64,000 nucleotides of DNA from UBA2365 sp964594045 (GTDB lineage Bacteria; Bacteroidota; Bacteroidia; Chitinophagales; Saprospiraceae): NCBI GenBank assembly GCA_964594045.1, contig CAZQKR010000020.1:1-64000 (forward strand). The letters run 5' to 3'. Every line of letters starts with the position of its first letter. The stretch's first letter is position 1. Below the pieces are notes generated by a model. The model was not told where the DNA came from. It saw only the letters and a program-made list of their open reading frames with translations, and made no database searches. Below are positions 1 to 9,607 of the stretch, piece by piece. A program made the position numbers and the translations under genes.

Positions 1-434
1 ATTGATAATCAATTGTATCACTTACTTGTTTTTTCTATGCGGACAAGTCAGGAAAGATTGCATGGAGTCAAAATTGAATACCCGACTTTATTCCAGATTT
101 CTTTGCAGTCTGCCTATTCAAAAGTCCAGATACCAGATACAGAGAGCAGGCTGGATCTCCTTTTCAAAAAACAAAAGAACTTGAATTTTTATGAAAATGG
201 TATTTTTCCGTTATGTGTATTATGATCAGTGAATGATCCTTTCGATATCACTGATGTTCTGTTTTTTGACAGCATCATATGGCAACTGGTGATCTGATGA
301 ACGAAATGAAGATTTGTAGCTATTATAAAGGTATGATCAAAATAAAAAAGTCACACAGCTTCCGCCGGTGACTTTTTATAGATCGATACGATGACCGATC
401 TGCTCATGAGTGTTTAATAAAACTCGCCAAAACT
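1..434. other. Left-edge intergenic region, no gene supported
   Basis: No reading frame here has convincing protein character. The two short overlapping frames near the edge (about 60-70 codons) are rich in rare combinations and match nothing I recognise. The only structured element is the hairpin at 346-376, which lies downstream of the minus-strand gene that ends at 435. Confidence 0.5.
346..376 (-). terminator. Hairpin terminator after the T9SS protein gene
   Basis: AAAAGTCAC (346-354) pairs perfectly with GTGACTTTT (368-376) around a 13-nt loop. Both sides carry A/T runs, so it can act in either direction. On the minus strand it lies about 60 nt after the stop of the gene at 435-2963, which is where that transcript should end. 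Confidence 0.65.
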
Positions 435-2963
435 TTATTTAATCACTTCAAATCGTTGAGCAGTTTTTCCATTAGGAGTGTTTACTTCTACAAAATACAC
501 TCCGCTGTTATATTTACTGATATCTAATTTTGCCTGGTTAGTTTTAAATTGAAGATCCATTTGATCCATCAAAATGCCCATGACATTATATACATTCACC
601 TTACCGATCGTCTGTTGCCCGTTCATGTGAATATGTACGAAATCGGCAGATGGGTTCGGATAAATGTGTAATTGGGCAGAAACCGGTGCTTCAGGATTGG
701 AATTTTTCAATTTCAAATAGAAGGTTTTTTCTGCATCAGGTAATGAGACAATGTTTCCTTTCCCGTCCATGCCCGTTGCTCCGGATAATGTTATTTTGAA
801 TGGGATGACATCTGAAGTCGATTTGATCCCTATAATATCACCTTCGACAATGAACTCGCTTTTTGCAACGATCCCAAATCCGGTTGCACCTTTTTTGCCA
901 ACCCTGCTGAATGCATTTTCCACTCTGCCCGGAGCAGTTACCAGATTCAGTTGAAGTGATGCGCTGGCATTTCCCAACCAGGAATCAGTAAGGAAATAAT
1001 GTTTTAAGCTGGATTCATCAAGCAATTGAGGCGGAAACTGGAGGTGATAACTGATACCTCCAAGGTCTATGGCAGGATTATTCTGATCACCGATACTGAT
1101 GTCCAGGTATAGATAATCACCGGCATAAACTGTATCCTGAGAGCTTGTGATGAAGAAAGGGTAAGGTTTCAATGCTGTTGCACCACTGTGTACCAGATTG
1201 TTGAAAGATGAATAATTCTCCAGAATTGCGGAAGTATCCGCAGCGGTGATGATGCCGTTTCCGTCAGTATCCACATGCTTGGTATTCAACATGAAAGGAT
1301 CCAGATCCATATTCCATTCTGCAGCATTCAGGCCAATATTTTCTTCAGGATCCCCGTTTCTGGCAATCCCTTCTTTTCCCATAAAATATCCTACAGGCAA
1401 TAAGTCTGCAACATCTACTTTGCCATCTCCATTGGTGTCTCCTTTCCAAACACAATCTTTACCAACACATTTGCAGTCTGCACTGATTACAGGGTCGATG
1501 ACAAGCATTTTAATTTTTACACTTCTGCAGGCTGAATTCCCTGGACAATAGTCAATCTCGAATTCATCAGTTCCTGAAAAACCTTCTTCCGGATAGTACA
1601 CCAAAAGGTTATAACCTGAAATGGTATCACACCCGATGATGACCTCCTGTTCACCTTCAAAAAATTCGATTGTTCCATTGACTGGCTCTTCTACGATCTC
1701 AAAAATGAAATTATTGACAGGTAGTTGATAATCAATGACAAATGCTCGGTCGTTTTCAGTAGTGAAAGCAAATTCTTCAATATTCACCGGATTGAAATTG
1801 TCAACAACTAAGCGGACAGTAGCTGTTTGGTGCAGCAAGGGAGCCAACTGCATAGTATATTGAAAATCATCATATCCGTGAAAATTCTGATTGGGCGTAT
1901 AAACAAAAACACCCTCTCCATCCTCCTGGTAGCGTGTCAGTGTTCCGTGTTTGGGTTGAGTCCAGGAAAAAAGGAAACTCGATTGGTAGTCATTTTGGAG
2001 AACATCAAACTGGATTGAACTGTTTTTTACAGTATAAAATGCATCATCAAATACGCCGAGTCCGTCATTACCGATATCGAAGACGTGTATCTGGTAATTT
2101 CTTGTTTGTTCCCCGTTGATCAGTATAAAATTATCCACACCTGAAGAGTCAACAAATGGCGTATAAAGTACCTGATTGTTATTTACGAAATCTATGGTAC
2201 CCAACGCAGGTTGGTGGCCATTGTCCGGAATAAACCCGTCTGCCGGTAATAAAATACTTAATGTTTTGGTGTTGAGTGTGGAAAGAACAACATCGGTAAC
2301 AGGTTCAAAAACAGATGGAACGATCTGAACGGATGCCTGGCCAATTGCTGTTGTTCCCATTGAATCCGCGACAAGATAGTTGAAATATCTGGTTCCGGTA
2401 AATTCCGGGTCAAGCGTAAAAACGACCGTATTATCCTCCGTTAAAGATGCAATTCCACCCAAAACATTGGTGATCTCCCTGATCTCCAGATTTCCGTGTG
2501 TGGTTTCATCGTTTGCCAGTACATCGATTTCAACTTCAGTATTGCCTTCTTCAACAAGTACATCATCAGGTTCAACGGTCAATATGGAATTCAACACTTC
2601 AACATGAAATATTGCGTATTTGATGGCCCAGGAAAAATAACCGGCGCCCGGATTACCCCTGTATTGGTACATAAACCGTTCAACTCCGGTAAATTCAGCA
2701 TCAGGGTAGTAGTAAATGGGATACATATTGCCAACAGGCTGGTTGGGATTGGCCAACTGACCGTGCTGAGGCATAAAAAATGGAAAATTGACTATTTGCT
2801 GCGGGAATATGTGAGAAAACAATTCCACGGATAATGAGTCATATCTCGTGGCATCATTTTTCAGCATTTTGAAGGAATACTCTGGTAAATTCTGAGTATT
2901 TGCCTTTGAAAATAACAGCAAAAAACCGATTAGAACTATGTAAAATTTCGTCAAACGGTTCAT
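435..2963 (-). CDS. Secreted multidomain protein with dockerin-like calcium loops and type IX sorting domain
   Basis: 842 residues. An N-terminal signal peptide (hydrophobic stretch around residues 8-20, then ANTQ) sends it to the periplasm. Residues about 110-500 contain repeated beta-sandwich segments with patterns such as DVLANDE and DVLQNDY, typical of cadherin-like or Ig-like repeats in large surface proteins. Two EF-hand-type loops follow, DTNGDGKVDVAD (about residue 510) and DTDGNGIITAAD (about 567), which together look like a dockerin type I module. The last 80 residues start with LHIYPNPSADFVHIHM, have VYNVMG in the middle and end in RFEVIK, the classic type A C-terminal domain recognised by the type IX secretion system. 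The ligand or substrate is not evident and no enzyme domain is visible. An adhesin or structural surface role is inference. Confidence 0.85.
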   Translation of the reverse strand: MNRLTKFYIVLIGFLLLFSKANTQNLPEYSFKMLKNDATRYDSLSVELFSHIFPQQIVNFPFFMPQHGQLANPNQPVGNMYPIYYYPDAEFTGVERFMYQYRGNPGAGYFSWAIKYAIFHVEVLNSILTVEPDDVLVEEGNTEVEIDVLANDETTHGNLEIREITNVLGGIASLTEDNTVVFTLDPEFTGTRYFNYLVADSMGTTAIGQASVQIVPSVFEPVTDVVLSTLNTKTLSILLPADGFIPDNGHQPALGTIDFVNNNQVLYTPFVDSSGVDNFILINGEQTRNYQIHVFDIGNDGLGVFDDAFYTVKNSSIQFDVLQNDYQSSFLFSWTQPKHGTLTRYQEDGEGVFVYTPNQNFHGYDDFQYTMQLAPLLHQTATVRLVVDNFNPVNIEEFAFTTENDRAFVIDYQLPVNNFIFEIVEEPVNGTIEFFEGEQEVIIGCDTISGYNLLVYYPEEGFSGTDEFEIDYCPGNSACRSVKIKMLVIDPVISADCKCVGKDCVWKGDTNGDGKVDVADLLPVGYFMGKEGIARNGDPEENIGLNAAEWNMDLDPFMLNTKHVDTDGNGIITAADTSAILENYSSFNNLVHSGATALKPYPFFITSSQDTVYAGDYLYLDISIGDQNNPAIDLGGISYHLQFPPQLLDESSLKHYFLTDSWLGNASASLQLNLVTAPGRVENAFSRVGKKGATGFGIVAKSEFIVEGDIIGIKSTSDVIPFKITLSGATGMDGKGNIVSLPDAEKTFYLKLKNSNPEAPVSAQLHIYPNPSADFVHIHMNGQQTIGKVNVYNVMGILMDQMDLQFKTNQAKLDISKYNSGVYFVEVNTPNGKTAQRFEVIK

Positions 2964-3295
2964 GATTTAAAAGTTTTGGCTATTTGGCTGCAATATAAAT
3001 GATATTTTCTGATTATTACAACATTACATGCAGATTTTTTTTATATACTTTAATTAAATTTATAATATGTCAAGAAATTTGATCAAAAAAACTTATATTT
3101 GGACATTAAAAAAGCAATGCTGTAAACATGCAGCGTTTGTAATGTTTAATGCATTTTGTACCTGTTATGTTGCAAATTTTATTGTTTTTTTTCACTGAAC
3201 AGACATTTAATATATATGTTGATAAAATATTATGTATAAAATTTTATTTTATTGCTGTAATACATATTAAATAAAACTTTAATTTAATTCCGGAT
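2964..3295. other. AT-rich divergent intergenic region
   Basis: This 332-bp spacer separates two divergent genes and must hold both their promoters. It is very AT-rich with many TTTATA and AATATT words. I could not place a clear TTTG-N19-TAnnTTTG promoter on either strand, and I see no small reading frame or RNA-like stem. Confidence 0.4.
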
Positions 3296-4738
3296 TTGAA
3301 AGCGACAAAAATTTATCAGGTTTTGGAAAACTTGTCGGTTTATGAATTAAACCGTTTTGTTAAATTTGTTCAGTCTCCGTTTTTTAATCAGAACCAGAGC
3401 CTGGTTCAGCTTTTGGAACTCCTGATGCCACACCTGAAAAAAAGAGATCAGCATGACCTGGAAAAGAGTGATGTCTGGTCGCAGATCTTCATTACTGAAC
3501 CTTATGATGATGCACGCTTTCGCAAGTTGAATTCAGAGTTACTGCGTTTGTATGAACAGTTTCTTGCGCAGGAAATCTATGACAATAATCCTCTGCATCA
3601 GGCAAATAACCTGATAGAGGGGATCAGCAATAAAAAAATAGAAAAGCTGTATAACTCTGTTGTTTCCTCAGTAAAACGCTTATCTGAAAGGCAACTTGAA
3701 AAGCCGGCTTCCTATTATTTTTATCAATACCAACTGGAAAAAAACCAATATAATCTGACCAGCGAATTTGAGAAAAAATTCAAGAAAAAAGCCCGTTTTG
3801 CTGACTTGAATATTGAAGAGACTGCTAAATTCTTGGATATTTTCTATTTAGGTGAGAAATTGAAACTGTATTGCATGCTCCTCAGCTGGCAGGATGTCTC
3901 CAATATTTCAGGTGATCTGTTATTCATGGATGAGATCATTCGACACGTTGAAAAAATTGATTACAGTCAGTATCCGCCCATCGCCATCTATTATCAGGTC
4001 TATAAAAGTTATGTTGAGCCGGATAATATCGGACATTTTTATAAATTGAAAGAACTGATCAGCAGTTTCATACACATGTTTCCCATTGATGAGGCCAAGG
4101 ATATTTTTGGTTCTGCACACAATTTCTGTATCAGGCGGATCAACATCGGGCAAAATGAATTCGTAAAGGAAAATCTGGATCTTTACAAAGAATCTATTGC
4201 AAAAGGTATCCTTTTCCATAATGAAGAGATCCCGCCGAACACATTCAGAAATATCGTCATTTCTGCCATAATACTGAACGAATTTGAATGGGCTGAAAAT
4301 TTCATCCAGCAACATAAGGACAAGCTGGAAGAAAAGTATAGGGAAAATGCAGTGACCTTCAATCTGGCCAGGGTTGCGTGGGCTAGAAAAGACCATTCGA
4401 AAGTGATCAGGCTTTTGCAAAACGTTGAGTTTAATGAAATGGTGTATGACATGAACTCAAAAATGATGCTGGTAACCACATATTATGATTCCGATGAATT
4501 GGAACCGCTATATTCTCTGCTGGACAGTTTTAAAATATTCATTTACAGGAACAAAAAGTTGTTGACCCTCGCCCAACGTTCCATGTTGCTGGATTTCATC
4601 AAGTTCGTGAGGAAAATTCTCGCAGCAGGTCCTGGCAATAAAGAAAAACTGGATAAATTGAAGGAAGAGATCAGTATTTCAAAAATTACTGTGACCACAA
4701 AACAATGGTTGCTCGAAAAGGTTGAAGAACTGAGATAA
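3296..4738 (+). CDS. Hypothetical protein, mostly helical, 480 aa
   Basis: I do not recognise this protein. It starts at a TTG codon: an in-frame stop lies 24 nt upstream and the next in-frame Met is about 40 residues in. There is no signal peptide or membrane segment, so it should be cytosolic. The composition is rich in Leu, Lys, Glu and aromatic residues and the pattern is long amphipathic helices. Short repeated motifs of the form 'ARVAWARKDHSKVIRLLQ' suggest a TPR-like or helical-repeat scaffold. Proteins of this size and character are common as conserved hypotheticals in Bacteroidota. The stop lies 2 bp from the convergent lysA stop and no terminator hairpin lies between them. A role in protein interaction is only an inference from the helical pattern. 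Confidence 0.7.
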   Translation: MKATKIYQVLENLSVYELNRFVKFVQSPFFNQNQSLVQLLELLMPHLKKRDQHDLEKSDVWSQIFITEPYDDARFRKLNSELLRLYEQFLAQEIYDNNPLHQANNLIEGISNKKIEKLYNSVVSSVKRLSERQLEKPASYYFYQYQLEKNQYNLTSEFEKKFKKKARFADLNIEETAKFLDIFYLGEKLKLYCMLLSWQDVSNISGDLLFMDEIIRHVEKIDYSQYPPIAIYYQVYKSYVEPDNIGHFYKLKELISSFIHMFPIDEAKDIFGSAHNFCIRRINIGQNEFVKENLDLYKESIAKGILFHNEEIPPNTFRNIVISAIILNEFEWAENFIQQHKDKLEEKYRENAVTFNLARVAWARKDHSKVIRLLQNVEFNEMVYDMNSKMMLVTTYYDSDELEPLYSLLDSFKIFIYRNKKLLTLAQRSMLLDFIKFVRKILAAGPGNKEKLDKLKEEISISKITVTTKQWLLEKVEELR

Positions 4739-4740
4739 GC

Positions 4741-5913
4741 TCAGATTTCAACCATTTCGGCGGAAATCATTCTGGCAACTCCCTGGTCAACCATAATCTG
4801 CTTTGGTTTGTCCCTGAGGTTGTAAAATGATGACATCGAATAACCGTAAGCACCGGTGTTTTGGATGGCCAGAATATCACCCGTCCTGACTTCGCATAAT
4901 TCCCTTCCTGATGCCAGTGTGTCTTCCTCACACAATTGCCCGACAACATCATAAATGTATTTTTCACCATTCATATTTGAAATATTAATAATATGATGAT
5001 AGGCTTCATAATACATCGGCCTGATGAGGTGATTTGTGCCTGTATTGATCCCTGCAAATTGTTTGTGATAGCCCCTTTTGACCACATTTACTTTGGCGAG
5101 CAGTGTCCCTGCTTCAGCGACCAGGAATTTGCCTGGTTCCAGAATGATCCTGATACCAGGTTTTGAATTTGTCAGTTGTTCCTGTAAAAACAAGGAATAA
5201 GCGTTCAGATCGATCTCATAGTCATTTGAGTTGTATCTGACCTTTAGTCCGCTTCCGATATCCAGAGCGGTCACGTTTTTAAATTCAGGTAAATAATGTA
5301 TGAGACTGTCAAAGGATCTGGCCAGATCCTGCCAGGTTTTGACATCTGAACCTGTGTGAATGTGAAGGGTAACGATCTTGAAGCCAAACCTGGCCTCCAT
5401 TTCACGAACCTCGTCCAGTTGAGTGACCGGAATACCGAATTTCGAATCCGCATGGGCTGTTGAAATCTTTTGATTGCCTTCTATCTGCACATCGGGATTG
5501 ATCCTGATGCCGATTTCGACACCTTTGAGCAGCTCACCCAATTCTTCAAAATATTCGGACTCTCCAAAATGTATCCGGATACCTTTTTCCAGTGCGAATT
5601 TTACCTCTTCAATATCAGGAACACTGGGTGTAAAAATGATATCCTCTGCTTTGAAACCCAGTTTCAGAGCCCTTCTGATCTCATTAGGGCTGATCGTATC
5701 CAGACCTGCCCCAAGGTCTTTCATCAATTGGAGTATTTCATGCGCTTCGTTGGCTTTCGTAGCATAATGTATCCGACAGGGAATATTTTGGAATGCCTCA
5801 ACCAGCATCCAGTATTTTGCCCGGATCATTTCTGCGTCATAAACATATAAAGGAGAACCAAATCTTCTTGTCAAATCAAGAGCAGGAATTCCACCGATCA
5901 AAAATTTTTCCAT
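4741..5913 (-). CDS. lysA: Diaminopimelate decarboxylase
   Basis: A PLP-dependent fold-type III decarboxylase that converts meso-diaminopimelate to L-lysine and CO2, the last step of lysine synthesis. The PLP-binding lysine is in YATKAN (about residue 53 of the ATG form). HTGSD (about residue 185) and the glycine-rich DIGSGL are the phosphate-binding and barrel loops, and EPGKFLVAEAG is the conserved EPGR-like motif. The C-terminal active-site cysteine region is QLCEEDTLASG, a variant of the usual CESGD, and NTGAYG closes the beta domain. I chose the ATG at 5913 (MEKFLIGG). A GTG eight codons upstream (5937) is in frame but adds a poor N-terminus. The sequence TATATTTG, a possible -7 element, lies at 5958-5951 on the minus strand. 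It is in line with dacB but separated by 53 bp. Confidence 0.93.
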   Translation of the reverse strand: MEKFLIGGIPALDLTRRFGSPLYVYDAEMIRAKYWMLVEAFQNIPCRIHYATKANEAHEILQLMKDLGAGLDTISPNEIRRALKLGFKAEDIIFTPSVPDIEEVKFALEKGIRIHFGESEYFEELGELLKGVEIGIRINPDVQIEGNQKISTAHADSKFGIPVTQLDEVREMEARFGFKIVTLHIHTGSDVKTWQDLARSFDSLIHYLPEFKNVTALDIGSGLKVRYNSNDYEIDLNAYSLFLQEQLTNSKPGIRIILEPGKFLVAEAGTLLAKVNVVKRGYHKQFAGINTGTNHLIRPMYYEAYHHIINISNMNGEKYIYDVVGQLCEEDTLASGRELCEVRTGDILAIQNTGAYGYSMSSFYNLRDKPKQIMVDQGVARMISAEMVEI

Positions 5914-5966
5914 TGATTTTTTGGGTTTTGAAATCACTCAATTTTTCATGCAAATATAAGGTCTCT

Positions 5967-7283
5967 TCAATACTTTTCGTGGATCTTTTTAAGCATTGTA
6001 TCCATTTCTTCCTTGTACTTTCTGGAAGATCCAATGAAATGATTATGCATGAAACTGAAGATGTATATTTTTCCTGATTTTGCTCTGATAAATCCACTCA
6101 AACAATGGTTATTGCTCAAAGAGCCTGTTTTCGCAAAAACGTATGGATCGTACCAAGTATCGATCGTACCTGAAACACCGCCCTGGGAAAAAACTTCTGT
6201 GATCCATTCAAATCCTTTCATCCGGTATATCTCCAATAGTATTTCAGTCATGTTTCCGGGAGTGAATAAATTGTATCTTGACAGTCCGGATCCGTCAACC
6301 CATCGGTAATCATCTGTGAGTTTGCCTGACAATTGCAGTTTTAAATGCTCAATGGCATGCTGTCGGTCCATGACTCCGCTGACTTCCAGGCCTGTCATCA
6401 GGAGCAATTGCTCAGCAATGAAGTTGTCACTCACCTGCATCATCCTGATCAGCAGACTATCAGGAAATGATATCCTGTAGGTTTTCCATTGAATCTGATC
6501 AGTGTTTGTTTTATGTAAATTTACAGTTTTGCCGAGCGTATCGCTTAACAGTGAACAAACCAAACTGGCATCAGGACTGAATGGAATGGAGATGTTTTGG
6601 TCCTTCTGGTACCGGATCAAAAATGAGTTTTGCCCGGGAAGTGCTTCCGTCAAGTCATTTTCCGAAGGCTGGATCTGAATATTTTTTGCCCAATATTCAG
6701 GGTGAACTGTGAGAGAGTCATTTTTTATTCTCAACTGAATCTCGTTACCATAAACTGGTAAGTCATTGTTTTCCAATTGGTAGTATTCCATCGCGTCGTC
6801 CCATGCCCACCCCGGTCCGTATTTTACAACGGCAGGTTGAACAGGCACATAAAAGAGTTCTTTTTCAGATTTTGCTAAAAATCCGGTTAATTGTTGATTG
6901 TTCTGGAAATATGGATTCAGGTTCAGCGGATTGCCTGTTCCGGAAAAAAAAAGGCTGTCTCCTGAAATAAAATATCTGAGCACCGGTAAAGAATCTTTCA
7001 ATACAGTCAGTGCCGAATAAAGTGTAATAATTTTCGTGTTTGAAGCAGGAGTAAAGTGCTTGCTTTCATTGACCCCTGCCAGGTAGCGGTTTTGATCGAT
7101 ATCAAATAAAGTGAAACCTGAAAATTCCTGAGTAAAAATCTGATTTTGCTTAAAATACTTCCCCGGATTAAAGGTGTTGAACCCAATTTTTTTGGGCGTC
7201 GAACAGGCTGAAAACAATAATGAAAAGAGGAAAAAGCCTGAAATTATTTTGGCGGTGGCAATTTTTGCTCTGGTCAGATCCAT
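5967..7283 (-). CDS. dacB: D-alanyl-D-alanine carboxypeptidase/endopeptidase, PBP4 type (peptidase S13)
   Basis: 438 residues. It trims or cleaves peptide cross-links of peptidoglycan in the periplasm. The N-terminus is a lipoprotein-type signal (hydrophobic stretch ending LLFSACS), so it is probably anchored to a membrane by lipid on Cys. The three penicillin-binding motifs are present in order: SNTK as SxxK (about residue 82), SDN as SxN (about 286) and KTGS as KTG (about 390). The substrate loop between the first two motifs is long, as in the S13 family. Its start overlaps the end of the cryptochrome gene by 10 bp, so the two are translationally coupled in one transcript. The functional link between them is not obvious. 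Confidence 0.9.
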   Translation of the reverse strand: MDLTRAKIATAKIISGFFLFSLLFSACSTPKKIGFNTFNPGKYFKQNQIFTQEFSGFTLFDIDQNRYLAGVNESKHFTPASNTKIITLYSALTVLKDSLPVLRYFISGDSLFFSGTGNPLNLNPYFQNNQQLTGFLAKSEKELFYVPVQPAVVKYGPGWAWDDAMEYYQLENNDLPVYGNEIQLRIKNDSLTVHPEYWAKNIQIQPSENDLTEALPGQNSFLIRYQKDQNISIPFSPDASLVCSLLSDTLGKTVNLHKTNTDQIQWKTYRISFPDSLLIRMMQVSDNFIAEQLLLMTGLEVSGVMDRQHAIEHLKLQLSGKLTDDYRWVDGSGLSRYNLFTPGNMTEILLEIYRMKGFEWITEVFSQGGVSGTIDTWYDPYVFAKTGSLSNNHCLSGFIRAKSGKIYIFSFMHNHFIGSSRKYKEEMDTMLKKIHEKY

Positions 7284-8701
7284 TTCTCAGTGTCTACAAT
7301 CGGAACAGGATAATCTTTGCCGAGCACAATGCTCAGTTTCTTCAATTCTTCAGCCGAAATTTTGTAAGGTTCATGCACATTACTGTTCTGTATATTAGCC
7401 AGTTCGGGCAACCATTCCCTAATAAAATCACCGTGTGGGTCTATTTTTTTGGCGCGCGTAACGATATTGCAGTACCGATCTTCCTTTGAGTCCAGACTTA
7501 CTCCGCCCACATGATTCCAGTTGACCCAGTTGCTGCTTGGGTCATAATCGACTAAAACGGATTCGAAATATTCAGCACCGATCTGCCAGTTGACTTTCAG
7601 TTCTTCAATCAGGAAGCTGGCAACAAAGAACCTGCCTTCAGGAGAAAGATAGCCTGTTTTATTGAGTTCCCGCATAAATGCATCCAGCATCGGAACTCCT
7701 GTACGGGCATTTTTCCATAGTTCGAAAAGTTCCATGTTGTCTGTCAGGCTATAATTGAGTTTGTTGCTGATTCCGGCTTTATTGAAGATATGATTTTTAT
7801 ATTTTTTGGCCATCAGTCGGTAAAAATCGCGGCGGATTAAACCGTGAATCAGGCATTTCACCCTTTTTTTGAATTTATTGTGTTCGCTGTATTCATCCAG
7901 TGCTGCGTAAAGTGATCTGACTGAAATACAGCCTGCACTGATATAGGGAGCGAGATGCGTGGTCTGGCTGTTACGCATTTCTTCCCAACCTGCATTATTG
8001 ACCGAAATTTTAAGATTAAAGTTGATGAAATCTTCAATTTTCTGATAACCTGTTGTTTCACCACCCTTGAAAAGGAAATCCAGGTGGTCATGTGGCTCAT
8101 TTCCAAAATTGAGCTGGGCCAGATCCGGTATTTCACCTTGATCAATATTAACAGGAAACATCGGGATTGTTCCAGGCGCAGGGATTGCCGGTCTGATCTG
8201 GATAATTTTACCTACTTCCCTGAAGAATGCCGCATAGGTGTCCGGAGTATGATTTACAGGGAAAGGCAAATCACCTGTATGGTAAAGCATTTTTCCGCGT
8301 GAATAACGGATTTCCTGTCCGATTGACCAAAGTTTTTGCTCGAGTGTATCCTGTACATATACTTCTTCTTCTGTCCTTTCCTTATTACAAAAAACGGCTG
8401 TTGTAGTGAATTTTTTTGCAATATCGAAAATGATTTCTTCAGGTTTGCCGTACCTGATGATCAACTCGCCACCCAGCTTGTGAAGGGATTTGCGAAGATC
8501 CTCAACAGATTCCAGGATAAATTTTGTTCTGTGAAGTCCGATCCTCCTGAATCCATATCTGGATTTTCTGGTATACAGCCTTTCATCGAACACGTAAACA
8601 GGTATGATCTGATCACAGGATTGTAAGGCATCTGCCAGTGAAATATTGTCCCGAAGCCTTAAATCCAGTCTGAACCAAACTATTCCAATCCTGTGTTTCA
8701 C
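7274..8701 (-). CDS. DASH-type cryptochrome / DNA photolyase family protein
   Basis: 475 residues. The N-terminal Rossmann-like photolyase domain (VWFRLDLRLRDN, about residues 9-20) is followed by a linker and the helical FAD-binding domain, which ends in the conserved NWVNWNHVGGVSLDS region (about 400). The central TPDTYAAFFREVGK and IRRDFYRLMAKKY segments match cryptochrome-DASH better than class I CPD photolyase. The family binds FAD and a pterin antenna, and repairs cyclobutane dimers, mainly in single-stranded DNA, or serves as a light sensor. Which activity this one has cannot be read from the sequence. It is the first gene of a minus-strand pair with dacB. An operator-like palindrome lies just upstream of it. 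Confidence 0.9.
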   Translation of the reverse strand: MKHRIGIVWFRLDLRLRDNISLADALQSCDQIIPVYVFDERLYTRKSRYGFRRIGLHRTKFILESVEDLRKSLHKLGGELIIRYGKPEEIIFDIAKKFTTTAVFCNKERTEEEVYVQDTLEQKLWSIGQEIRYSRGKMLYHTGDLPFPVNHTPDTYAAFFREVGKIIQIRPAIPAPGTIPMFPVNIDQGEIPDLAQLNFGNEPHDHLDFLFKGGETTGYQKIEDFINFNLKISVNNAGWEEMRNSQTTHLAPYISAGCISVRSLYAALDEYSEHNKFKKRVKCLIHGLIRRDFYRLMAKKYKNHIFNKAGISNKLNYSLTDNMELFELWKNARTGVPMLDAFMRELNKTGYLSPEGRFFVASFLIEELKVNWQIGAEYFESVLVDYDPSSNWVNWNHVGGVSLDSKEDRYCNIVTRAKKIDPHGDFIREWLPELANIQNSNVHEPYKISAEELKKLSIVLGKDYPVPIVDTEKWI

Positions 8702-8740
8702 TTTTGAATTAATTATCTTTACGCGTTATCTTTTCCGCAA

Positions 8741-8748
8741 CAAATGTA
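8741..8748 (-). promoter_or_regulatory. Possible -7 element of the cryptochrome promoter
   Basis: Read on the minus strand this is TACATTTG, which fits the Bacteroidota -7 consensus TAnnTTTG, 40 nt from the ATG. No good TTG/TTTG -33 box is at the expected spacing. That position is occupied by the palindrome at 8755-8769 instead. Confidence 0.4.
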
Positions 8749-8754
8749 ATAAAA

Positions 8755-8769
8755 TTAGAATTATTCTAA
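8755..8769. promoter_or_regulatory. Perfect 7-bp-arm inverted repeat, possible operator
   Basis: TTAGAAT, one central T, ATTCTAA. The arms are perfectly complementary. The element sits directly upstream of the proposed -7 box of the cryptochrome gene, in the place where the -33 box should be. That is where a repressor or an activator would bind, but the region is AT-rich and such a repeat could arise by chance. Confidence 0.35.
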
Positions 8770-9218
8770 ATTATCATTATTAATTTTTTTACGCTGGAAT
8801 CTGACAAAAATGATGATACACCTTTCTTCGTTGGACATGTTTTGTTTTTGAAGGGTTTTACAGTAGAATTTTTAATTTGGGCTATATCTTTTAACAACCA
8901 CCCGCATCATGAAGCTGACTTATGAAGTTTCCCGATAAAGTGTGAAATCAAAAGACCAGGTTTTCCCATTTTTAAATTAACGTGGATACAGGTTAAATTT
9001 TTATAATGACCTGGTATTCATGTGCAATAGCAGATCTGGTACAATAAAGTTATATTGATACCCAAAAAGCTCTGAGAAGAAAAACTTCTAAAATGCAGAA
9101 TGACCGTTAAATTGGTTTATTACTGATAAATCGCAAGTCGCACATATCACAATGTTGACATTGGGTACCTGATCCGCAATCCAGTTGTCGAATGATTAAA
9201 GTCCTGGTCAATCTCCGA

Positions 9219-9607
9219 ATGACTGGTCACGCCCGGAATGACAAGAATGCAGAAACCACTTATGATTTCATGCATGTCAGTTCCGTTGCGTTTGATGATA
9301 CATGAAAAATTGAAACACGCGCTGACGAAACCAGATTTTTTAGTCCTTTCACTTTAGGAAAATGGATGAAATCCAAAACAGTCTTGGATGATTTCAACCA
9401 AACCGAATCACATCAAGCGATGATAAGCATTTATTGATTAATCAGGATGTAGGTCTGATCAAACTCAAAAATAAAGTAAAAGAAAGCCGTTTTGAGCTCA
9501 AAATTTTCCGGATGATATTATTGTACTACAACTACCTGGAACAAGGATCAATAAAAAGTAACCCCACTTTTGAGACAGTCATTTCCATTGGTAGTGTTTT
9601 GAATTGA
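9219..9607 (+). pseudogene. Decayed reading frame of unknown family
   Basis: From an ATG at 9219 the frame runs 28 codons to TGA (9303), then 43 more sense codons to TGA (9435). A shifted frame then continues for 58 codons (INQDVGLIKLKNKVKESRF and onward) to TGA at 9605. The protein-like composition of the three pieces and their order suggest one gene broken by an in-frame stop and a frameshift. I do not recognise the family. Chance open stretches are the alternative. Confidence 0.25.

Noticed and set aside
2..225. Short frames at the left edge
   Set aside because: About 60-70 codons, overlapping each other in different frames, with no recognisable motif or promoter.
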